Shown here piece after piece: positions 1 to 11,000 of a stretch of DNA of 64,000 bases. Made by a program: the position numbers and the translations under genes. Position 1 is the stretch's first letter. Each line of letters opens with the position of its first letter. The stretch lies in contig NC_066266.1 in assembly GCF_905404315.1 (NCBI RefSeq), positions 999,501-1,063,500 of the forward strand. The letters are read 5' to 3'. Source of the DNA: Leptidea sinapis. Taxonomy: Eukaryota; Arthropoda; Insecta; Lepidoptera; Pieridae. The notes under the pieces were generated by a model. That model ran no database searches and had not been told where the DNA came from. It worked only from the letters and a program-made list of their open reading frames with translations.

Positions 1-1902
1 TAGTTAAGAGCTCTCAGAAAATCACACCTACCTGCAGGTCCTAAAAAATACTTTTCTATAGATTTTGAAAAGCTAAAGGTACCTGCTCACTCACACAAGG
101 ATTAAGGATACCGTTTAATCGATTTTATGTCCTTATACAAGTTGGTTAGTTAGTAGTTAGTAGCAAACTCAATTCTGACCATCCAGCATTAGATGTTAAT
201 ATAGACACGAAAATATCATATTCGTATTCTATAAACAAAAAAGTTGCCACTTATGATTTTAGAAAGGCAAACTATTCTTTAGTAGTAATTGCAGACTTGA
301 AAAGAATTAATTGGTTATCAGAGCTTACCTATTAAAGATTATGTCAATCTTGCCATTGCAAAATTTTATAAAATGCTTATTCCATCATGTCTACATAAAT
401 AAATTAATAATTACCTAAACTTAAAATGCGTAACCTTACAATATCCATTGTGGTTCATACGTGATTCATTAAAAATAATAGTTGAAAGCGAGTTCGTAAA
501 AAGTATAAAACATATAAAATCCTAGGGATAAGGTAGAATTAAACGAAAGACGTATAACAGACACCTACACTCCCAATTGTCTATTAAAAGGTCGTTAAGA
601 AATGCCCGAGCGGCGATGTATGCATTACTCATACAGCACATTAAAACATTCATTAAAAATAACACCTTATTTAGTGGCAGTAATGTTCAATGTCTATTGT
701 ATCACGATAGCACTACGTCACGCGCGAGACGGACACGAACACGAGGCGAGGTGCGTGTCTGTGAGTGTATTGTTTATTGTACGCCAATAAAATAAACAGG
801 TCGGTTCTATGGTTGCCTCTTGGTCTTTCAATTACATATAGTGCTATATGTTACACATAAACCTTTCTTTTTCTTTCGGAAGAATCCAACAACAACTAGT
901 ACTACTACACCAGGGGCGTGCACTGGTTTTCTAGTAAGCTAGGCACTGTGGATCTAATTAGTCGCTGCTTACCGTAGGTATTTAGTATCAAGCGTTAGGA
1001 AAATAGAAGTTTGATTATGAAATATTGGATAATTTAACTAAATTAACTTTAACAGTAGTGCTATATTTATTTAGGTTCATAATGAGGTAGGCACAGCTTA
1101 ATTGCCTTTTTAATATGCACGCCCCCGTACTACACGCAGAATTCATGCGTCATACACGTCCTGTACTGTAAATAGTAATTAAAAATAACTACATTTAAAA
1201 AAAACCGACTTCAAAAACTGAAAAGTATCAAATAACTAAAAATTTAATTTAATACACCTCTTATGCAAATGTTTACCTTTAATATTAATAAAATACTATT
1301 ATTTGTATCTGCTACTACCTATTGATAAGTAAAATAAAACTTATAAGCAGCTGTAATTATTTAGGTTGTCTGGTCACTCGAGTCTGTCCGCTTGGTTATA
1401 GCGGAAGCTTTACCTTTATTACATTTGGCTTGGCACCGACTTTAAAGTTATCAATATGTAGCACATACAAATAATAGAATTTTATTAATATTAAAGGTAA
1501 AGGTTTGCATAAGAGGTGTATTAAATTAAATTTTTAGTTATTTGATACTTTTCAGTTTTTTAAGTCGGTTTTTATAAATGTAGTTTATTTTTTATTTTTT
1601 ACGTTTTAGTGTCAGTTAATAATAATATATAATCAACCTGAATGAAAACTCCAAAAAAAGCCGTACACAGAAAACAATTATGTCATCCAGGTAGACAAAA
1701 ATTTTCATATAAATGTTCAAAAAGTGAAAACTACTGGGCCAAACTATGTAAAATTTTTATGGGACTAATTGGCATTTCGCATGGAACGAAAGAATAATTA
1801 CGTAAATCGGATCATAAATCTCAGAGTAATCAGCGTACATACTTTATTTACTTTAACTTTTAGCTTTAACTTTATTTTGAAGTCGGTTTATAAAATAGAA
1901 AC
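1..1902. other. Intronic stretch without recognised exon
   Basis: The stretch is AT-rich and contains one foldback MITE (1197-1575) and part of a related repeat at about 1800-1895. I see no poly(A) polymerase exon here, so the next exon should lie left of the window. Around 545-800 there is a somewhat GC-richer patch with short overlapping ORFs but no recognisable domain. Confidence 0.5.
1197..1575. mobile_element. Foldback MITE with about 110-bp inverted arms
   Basis: The sequence starting AAAACCGACTTCAAAAACTG at about 1201 returns as its reverse complement ending at about 1575 (CAGTTTTTTAAGTCGGTTTTT). The arms are roughly 110 bp with an internal loop at about 1320-1450. A diverged, shorter relative lies at 16560-16690. 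There is no coding capacity. The class is unknown. Confidence 0.75.
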
Positions 1903-2010
1903 CTGGTGGTAAGGCCAGCGGTTGTCCGTCGTTGGTGTGCAGCGGCACGGAGTTGTAGCACTCGGGGTTGACGTGCGCTATGGTGATGTGCTGGTTCCTC
2001 TCCAGGGTCG
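1903..2010 (-). CDS. hrg: Poly(A) polymerase exon 9 (last in window)
   Basis: The exon begins after TTCCGCAG and encodes TLERNQHITIAHVNPECYNS, then a variable tail ending LPPG. The match to the family's ITLAHVNPQ block fixes its identity. The only usable donor is CAG|GTTTCT, which is poor, and repeat sequence (AAACCGACTTC type) starts about 10 bp beyond it. No further exon is recognisable between positions 1 and 1900. Confidence 0.88.
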
Positions 2011-5000
2011 CTGCGGAACACACGCACTCTTAACAACACTATTACTTCGCTTAAGAACTGCCTTCTGTATGGCGTGAGTAGTAGGGATTCGCCGGTTCTG
2101 GCTCACAGTAGTAGTGGGGATGAGCCGGTTCTGCCTCCCCGGTTCTGGCTCACTTGTTCGTGATGCCTACTAAAAAAAAAAAAAAGAAGTTTGGTGTCAA
2201 ACTGGGGGTTTTGATGTATTTCCGAGCGATTGCGCTGATCCGTTTTTCGATATCTCTTATAGTTTCAAAGTTAGCTTTTTAAGTTAAACATATCCATACT
2301 CATTACTAATCAGTGGTAATTAACCTAATGATTGGTGAGCGACTCAATGTCGATTCTTTGAAAGTGATAGATGTAATTAGTAAATTACCTCTCACATTCA
2401 TTACTACGATTAAAACGACAGTTGTGTGCTGTGTTTATTATTAAGTTAACAGATGATATAAATAAAGTATATAATAAAACATCGTTGCAGATTGTGTCAT
2501 TTTAAAAATATTCGATGAAATCATTCAAACTCTTCTTATTAAACTTAAAGTATAGATGCATTAAACAGTACTCGCAACACATGCTGCGGTAAATAAATTC
2601 TTTACTCTTGTAGTATTGTGGATATACATTCTGCAATTGCTTTGTAAAAACCTCAGCTGGAATCCCTGAGCTGGACGATCATATGAATTGAAGTATTGTC
2701 CAATACCCTGCTCGCCAATGTGTGTTGCAACCCAGTGAGAGCCTGGCTTATTTTCACTATCTACATCGCTGACAATATAACAGGGCGTTACAACGTATAT
2801 CGACAATCGATTTGCTGCGTAAACATTATTTTGAATACTGAGATCAATTTTCTTCAAATAATTCTGTATCTCGATTGTATTCATATTACCCTAGAATAAT
2901 GTATTTAAAAGTTATTGGATTACAACTTACAATAAAACAAAACATCACTATAAGTACTTACATATTTAATTTCAAAACTATAAGGCAATATAGTAGTAAG
3001 TTTAACTAAAACTAATACACACCCTTACAAACAATCAAACATAAACATAACTGCGGTAATCTACTGAAATATTATGATTTTTATCAATTTTATTGTATAA
3101 GAGCTTATTCAAAACGAACTTTGATTTATGAAATATGTAACTTGAGTTAAGTGATAAAGTTCATTGTCATTTTCTTAATGTAACAAATTTTGAGATAAAT
3201 ACAATACACTTTAGTTTCTGTGATTACTTCATTTCGCGAATATATCAACAATTCGACCATCAGATTTCCTCATCGGGTCATTAATTATTTTTAGTATTAG
3301 TTTAAGATTTTTCTTCCGCCAAACAAATTATAGAGATCAGGTTGTTATATCTTGAAACTAATTGACATTGTTGAGATTGTATAAAGGTTGCATTTCATCA
3401 AAGCATCAGGTGATTTAGATACAATTTGTGTCACTGACGTCATTCAAAAATATTATAAAATTATTTACGAAAACTGATTTTCCACACCCACACACAATGC
3501 ACCCTCTACTACAAAAAGGTTTCATATAATATAATGATACGATTTATTGTTAAACTACCATTTATTGATTATCTTTAAATAGAACAATTTATAAGTAAAA
3601 CAATATACAGTACCTACATCATAACTTACTCCACAAGTTATATATCTAAATAAAAGATGTATCTACCCTCATTCTTTTCAAAAAAAATAATTCAAACTTA
3701 AAAGTTATAAAACATTTATTTTATTTTATGATGACTCCAAGCTAAGGTATCAGTATAATTTGCTTAAATATACCGTTTGGTATGACAAACTAGATTTATT
3801 TATTCGTTGAGTTAAAATATTATGCTTTATTGACTTAAGTCTATACATTGAACAATATTCATTCTTATTTTTAAATATGCAATATTCATTTTCATATACT
3901 TACTTAGTAACACTTATAAAATTTGGAGTTGCTTTTTCCCGCAACATCTTACGCATATATTTAGATCTAAGTCCTAGGAATTCATGCCTACATTTTTTCC
4001 ATTGAGTTTAGACAAACTTGTCAAATATTTGAAGGAAGAACAATTTAAGACTAAATTTTCCAAATAATAATATTTTTTGACGTCTTAGAAAAAAAGAATT
4101 TATCCATATGAATTTATAACACCACACGATTGCTTAAAACTTTCAGCACTCCATGATCGTGATAGATTTTACAATACATTTACCGACACACATATTTCCG
4201 ATGAAGATTATAAGTTAGATAATTCAGATTTATATTTTAAAATCAATGTTTCACTTTAAACAAAATATGTATTTGAACATTTCCGAGCTCTATATTTACA
4301 GACATAATATGGTCTAGATCCAGCACATCATTATACAGCGCCTGGATTAAGTTTGGGTGCTATGTTAAAATGCACAAAAAATAAATTAGAATTACTTTAG
4401 GGCTTTGCACAAATAGCTTTTATTGGATCGGGTATTTGAGACTGTATATCTCAATGTAGGAATCGTTATGAAAAAGCTAATTTAAACAAATAAGTATAGG
4501 TTACAATATTATAAAACGAAACCACTGAAATATTTGCATGTCTCTCAATACGAAACATGTGCCTACTCTTAAATTTGTAACGACTTTACTTGTGAATATT
4601 TCTGGCAAATAAAGAACTTTGACTTTGACTATGCGAGAACAGGACAAAGAAAAACGAAAGTCGTTTATAACTTTAACTTATTTTGATGCTAATAACCTTT
4701 ACTGATGGGCTATATCTCCATTCCTTCCTACAGAAGGTTTTGAATGGGTAGATGTCCCTACAAATTTTGATGTTCCGGATGATTTTGAATTTGGTTTTAT
4801 TTTGGAAATAGACCAAGAATTTTCAATTGAACTGCATGATTTACATTCTGACCTATCCTTATGCCCCGAGAATATAAAATGTAAGTATTGATGATACAAA
4901 AAGCATAAAATTTGTTCCAAACCTTCGTAATAAAAATACATATGTCATTTACTTCAGAAATTTAAAGCAATGTCTCACACACACACACACACACACACAA

Positions 5001-8000
5001 AACAAAATATTCATAGAATTTTAAAATTTAAACAAAGCTCATTGTTAAAATATTACATAGATTTAAATACAAACATGCATAAACAAGTTACCTACATCTG
5101 GTTTCGAAAAGATTTTTTATAAATTAATGAATAACTCAATGTAGGTATTAAAGAACAATGGACAATATTGAAAAAAGAGTAACTATAAAATTGTACACAT
5201 TTAATTGCCAAGATAGAATTCCATAGTTTATCTATTTTAAAATGAAAATTTGGTTGCAGTTCAATTACGAAAAACTAAATTGTTCTTCAATAAACCTATT
5301 TAGTTGGGATTTTATATATTGAAAATTTGTAAAACGCTAATGCGATGACTTTCACTAGTTAAATAAGTTTCGAAATAAAGTAAAATTATTGTACACTGAT
5401 ACTGATAGTTTAATATATAAAAATTTTACACAGATATAAAACCTGGTTTACATTTGCGTTTCAAAACCTCTGACGGCAGAAAAAAATTTTTTGCTACCCA
5501 AAAGTCAATCTTTTGGGTAGCAAAAAAATAAAGAAGAATAAGAAAATAAGAATGAATATTGTTCAATGCATAGATTTAAGTCAATAAAGCATAATATTTT
5601 CACTCAACGAATAAATAAATCTAGTTTGTCATACCAAACGGTATATCTGAGCAAATTATATTCATAGCTTAGCTTGGAGTCATCATAAAATAAAATAAAT
5701 ATTATATAAGTTTTAAGGTTGAATTTTTTTTTTTGAAAAGAATAGATTAGATATAAAACTTGTGGAGTAAGTTATGATGTAGGTACTGTATATTGTTTTA
5801 TTGTCTCATTATAAAAAATTCATAGATTTTTAAAATTCAAACAAAGCGCATGGTTACAAAATTACATAGATTTAAATACAAACATGCATAAACAAGCTGC
5901 CTACATCTGATTTCGAAAAGATTTTTGTAAATTAATGAATACCTCGAATATTTAAATAACAATGGAAAATATTGAAAAAAGAGTAAATGTAAAATTGCAC
6001 TGTATGATTTAATTGCCAAGATAGAATTCCATAGTTTATCTATTTTAAAATGAAAATTGGTTGCAGTTTAATTACAAAAGACTAAATTGTTCCTCAATAA
6101 ACATATTTATTTGGTATATTGGATATTTCTAAAACTCTAATACGATGACTTTTACTATAACTATATGATAAATAAGTTTCGAAATATATTAAAATTATTG
6201 TACACTGATACTTATACTTTAATATATAAATTTTTAAAGAGATATTAAACCTGATTTACATTTGCGTTTCGAAACATCTGACAATGCAGAAAAAATATTT
6301 TGTTATCTAAAACTCAATAATAAGAAGTTAGGCTGTTTTAAAGATGGAACAAAGTTAACATATTTAATGAATTCCTAGGACTTAGATCTAAATATATGCG
6401 TAAGATGTTGCGGGAAAAAGCAACTCCAAATTTTATAAGTGTTACTAAGTAAGTATATGAAAATGAATATTGCATATTTAAAAATAAGAATGAATATTGT
6501 TCAATGTATAGACTTAAGTCAATAAAGCATAATATTTTAACTCAACGAATAAATAAATCTAGTTTGTCATACCAAACGGTATATTTAAGCAAATTATACT
6601 GATACCTTAGCTTGGAGTCATCATAAAATAAAATAAATGTTTTATAACTTTTAAGTTTGAATTATTTTTTTTGAAAAGAATGAGGGTAGATACATCTTTT
6701 ATTTAGATATATAACTTGTGGAGTAAGTTATGATGTAGGTACTGTATATTGTTTTACTTATAAATTGTTCTATTTAAAGATAATCAATAAATGGTAGTTT
6801 AACAATAAATCGTATCATTATATTATATGAAACCTTTTTGTAGTAGAGGGTGCATTGTGTGTGGGTGTGGAAAATCAGTTTTCGTAAATAATTTTATAAT
6901 ATTTTTGAATGACGTCAGTGACACAAATTGTATCTAAATCACCTGATGCTTTGATGAAATGCAACCTTTATACAATCTCAACAATGTCAATTAGTTTCAA
7001 GATATAACAACCTGATCTCTATAATTTGTTTGGCGGAAGAAAAATCTTAAACTAATACTAAAAATAATTAATGACCCGATGAGGAAATCTGATGGTCGAA
7101 TTGTTGATATATTCGCGAAATGAAGTAATCACAGAAACTAAAGTGTATTGTATTTATCTCAAAATTTGTTACATTAAGAAAATGACAATGAACTTTATCA
7201 CTTAACTCAAGTTACATATTTCATAAATCAAAGTTCGTTTTGAATAAGCTCTTATACAATAAAATTGATAAAAATCATAATATTTCAGTAGATTACCGCA
7301 GTTATGTTTATGTTTGATTGTTTGTAAGGGTGTGTATTAGTTTTAGTTAAACTTACTACTATATTGCCTTATAGTTTTGAAATTAAATATGTAAGTACTT
7401 ATAGTGATGTTTTGTTTTATTGTAAGTTGTAATCCAATAACTTTTAAATACATTATTCTAGGGTAATATGAATACAATCGAGATACAGAATTATTTGAAG
7501 AAAATTGATCTCAGTATTCAAAATAATGTTTACGCAGCAAATCGATTGTCGATATACGTTGTAACGCCCTGTTATATTGTCAGCGATGTAGACAGTGAAA
7601 ATAAGCCAGGCTCTCATTGGGTTGCAACACACATTGGTGAGCAGGGTATTGGACAATACTTCAATTCATATGATCGTCCAGCTCAGGGATTCCAGCTGAA
7701 GTTTTTACAAAGCAATTGCAGAATGTATATCCACAATACAACAAGAGTAAAGAATTTATTTACCGCAGCATGTGTTGCGAGTACTGTTTAATGCATCTAT
7801 ACTTTAAGTTTAATAAGAAGAGTTTGAATGATTTCATCGAATATTTTTAAAATGACACAATCTGCAACGATGTTTTATTATATACTTTATTTATATCATC
7901 TGTTAACTTAATAATAAACACAGCACACAACTGTCGTTTTAATCGTAGTAATGAATGTGAGAGGTAATTTACTAATTACATCTATCACTTTCAAAGAATC

Positions 8001-11000
8001 GACATTGAGTCGCTCACCAATCATTAGGTTAATTACCACTGATTAGTAATGAGTATGGATATGTTTAACTTAAAAAGCTAACTTTGAAACTATAAGAGAT
8101 ATCGAAAAACGGATCAGCGCAATCGCTCGGAAATACATCAAAACCCCCAGTTTGACACCAATCTTCTTTTTTTTTTTAGTAGGCATCACGAACAAGTGAG
8201 CCAGAACCGGGGAGGCAGAACCGGCTCATCCCCACTACTACTGTGAGCCAGAATCGGCGAATCCCTACTACTGGCGTGGATTCGTGGACGATAAAAGGCA
8301 TGAAAGGAATTTATTTTCTCAAAATTCATTTCTTAAGAATTCTTTTTGATGTCATTTCACCGCTTCGGAAACAAATGGCGCTCTGAGAGAGAAGAAGCGG
8401 CGCAAGAATTTCTCCCAGGATTCTTTTATGCGCTCTTTTTAATAAAATATACAATATTGTACTATCATTGCTAATGTATTGCAGGGTGTCCGATCACTTA
8501 GATATTCAGCTGTGGAGTAATATGCGACAAAGCCATTTTTTATTAAACATTTAAATTTATTTATAGCTAATGCCTGAATAGTGGCTGGTACTTTTATTAC
8601 AAAAATGTAGGTATACGTTAACCCTTAAAGCTATTATGTACCTTATGAAGCCTACTAGAATAGTGACAAGCAATCCTTTATTTCTCGTATTATTTTCACT
8701 ACAGGAACTTTATTTTAGTATCCTGTTTAATAAAATATAAAATCAACAATCACTACGTATTATTTCCGTATAAACTCTTAAATCGCTTACCATGTGTACG
8801 TAACACATGGTAAGCGATACGTCTTAGTCGTCACTTCTTTGTTAATGGCAACATAGTTGCGAGGGACGTTCCCTTACCTTAACCATCGCTAGCGATCCGT
8901 CATGCTTGTGAACAGGCTGTTAGTAATGCCGTTGTTAAAATAGTTTGTAGAATACGGAAGCTGTCAATATTAATTTAAAAGAGGGGCAATGAGTTTCTTG
9001 TAACTTCTTATTAAAGCTCAACTTTTGCGATGGTAAATGTATATACAATATATCTGTGTGTAATGTATGAATTATTTTGTAAACTTAATTAATTATTTTT
9101 TTAATTTAAATATTTACATTAAAGTACTCACTGATGAGGTGCCTGATCTTGCTCTCGATGAGGCCGCACCACTGCAGGTGGTCATCGGCGCCCGCTGAAG
9201 ACGCCAACAGCACGATGAAGTGTTTGTACCGGCTGAAGAAGTTGGGAGCCTCGAACAGGCGCTCCCAACCGCACTTGCTCAGCATTATCTCGTCCGTTAT
9301 CGTCAGACCTGTTTCAAACAAATTGGGAGAGAATTTTATTTTCATCACACTTTTATCATTTGTCTAGGACACCTTTTTATGACAATAAGGAACGAGACGA
9401 GTAGGACATTCACAGCTGATGGAAATTAATACGCCCTACTCTGTTACAATGCAGAGTCACCTTGAGACATAAGATGTTAAGTTACATTTGGCCAGTAATT
9501 TCACCAGCTACGGCGCCCTTCAGACCGAAACACAATAATGCATACACATTACTGCTTCACGGCAGAATAAGGCGCCGTTATACATAATCTACCCGGCATC
9601 CTGTGCCTCTCACTGGTAAAAGCCGTAAGTCGCCCCTTACGACACCCTTGGATTTGGGATTTCAGATAAGAACATTTAATTAAATGTAATTACGAGGTTG
9701 TTATTTTAAGCTCCTAACGCTCTTGTACATAATGATTACCAAGTCTAAACTCCTCCATGATAACAGTCCTAGTAGAAGCAGACACGTTGAAGGTGGAGTT
9801 CTGCTGCGGGTAGGCTGGGGTTATGATGGGCATCAGGTGGAACCGGTCTGACATGTTTACCTGCACAAACAATTCATAATGTAGTTGATGCGTAAAATGG
9901 ACCAACTTTGTTTTAAAATTAATTAGACTATAAAACGAAATATGTTATTATTACAAATTCACCGTTATGTCTCGCAATCTTCAACTTTAAACAAGGTTAA
10001 CAAACAATGCATAAACTCTAAAATTTGCTTTTTAGTTTGTAGTTCTACGGGTGATGTGCCTGAATTATGATTTCTATTATTATTATTGTTGTGATCTAAG
10101 TAAAACTTACGTCGGCTGTGTTTTTCGGGCGCCTCAGTCCGAAGTCAGTAAAACTAGTTCGTAGAGTGCTAAACAAATATATCATTGTTACGACTACAAT
10201 GTTACTATCACTGTTATTAGCCGGTTGTGCTGCTGAGTATCAGATGGCTCACCTTCTAGTTATGTAACTTATTGAAATAAAAGCTATTTTGAATTATTAC
10301 CCGCGGGTCCCAAACAGGGAATCCAAGGTTGACAGAGTCCGGTTGCTTTAGTAGAACAGGTTGTGGCCACTTCCACTGGCTGAATACCAAGAAGAATTTG
10401 TGAACTAGAGTTGCTGGCAGTGCGTTGGGGTACAGTTGACAGGTTCTGGCGACCAGCATCGCCCAGGAGACACCACCGAGGTAACCCAGCGTGTTGGAGT
10501 ATATGCCGTGTCCTTGGAACAAAAACGATAACCAATAATCGAAACACTTTCAGTATGTTTTTATATTTTATAGATTTTAATACGATATTTGAGTTTATAT
10601 TATATTATTAATTATAGTAACTTCAAAACCCTAAGTCAAATAATATTTGGTAGTCTGACTAATGAAAGCTGAACCCAGCCATTTATAGGAATGGCAATCA
10701 TAAATAAAATATCATTGTGACTATGTCAATCAATCTGTTGTGTGTTGCGGTTACACCGGAGTTTGTTTACATTGAGTTTCTTGAATATGTGCGGCGAGTG
10801 TTATTTAATATGTTGATTAAAATTTAAACAAGAAGAGAAGGAAGCTATGATGTGGCAAAAAAATAAATACTTAGACGTCTTGACTGGATTCGTAGGTTAG
10901 TACGGTGTAATGAATTTGATACTTGATTTAAGATTCAAAGTTGTATGTTTCTTGTGTTTCACATAGTTCACCTACTATTTGCACAGTATTGTTTCTGTGT

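Larger units (their letters stand above)
2077..8272. mobile_element. Polinton/Maverick element, degenerate, with intact ends
   Basis: Polintons are self-synthesising DNA elements related to adintoviruses and virophages. This 6,196-bp copy begins AGTAGTAGGG, ends CCCTACTACT, and is flanked on both sides by GGCGTG (2071-2076 and 8273-8278). AG...CT ends plus a 6-bp target duplication are the class hallmark. Terminal inverted repeats span 2077-3985 and 6367-8272, and each contains an adenain-like protease gene. Between them lies a decayed DNA polymerase B with part of its palm region duplicated. No integrase, ATPase or capsid gene is visible, so this is a non-autonomous derivative. It sits in the poly(A) polymerase intron between exons 8 and 9. 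Confidence 0.93.

Noticed and set aside
577..795. 72-codon ORF with an Arg-rich stretch
   Set aside because: It overlaps another ORF in a different frame, has no conserved block and lies in an intron; it is not a poly(A) polymerase exon on the minus strand either.
2077..8272. Polinton as an autonomous element or endogenous virus
   Set aside because: Only protease and broken polymerase remnants are present; there is no integrase, ATPase, capsid or penton gene and the protease is frameshifted.
9134..9367. Plus-strand ORFs over 9134-9429
   Set aside because: They are antisense shadows of poly(A) polymerase exon 8, whose protein match is unambiguous.
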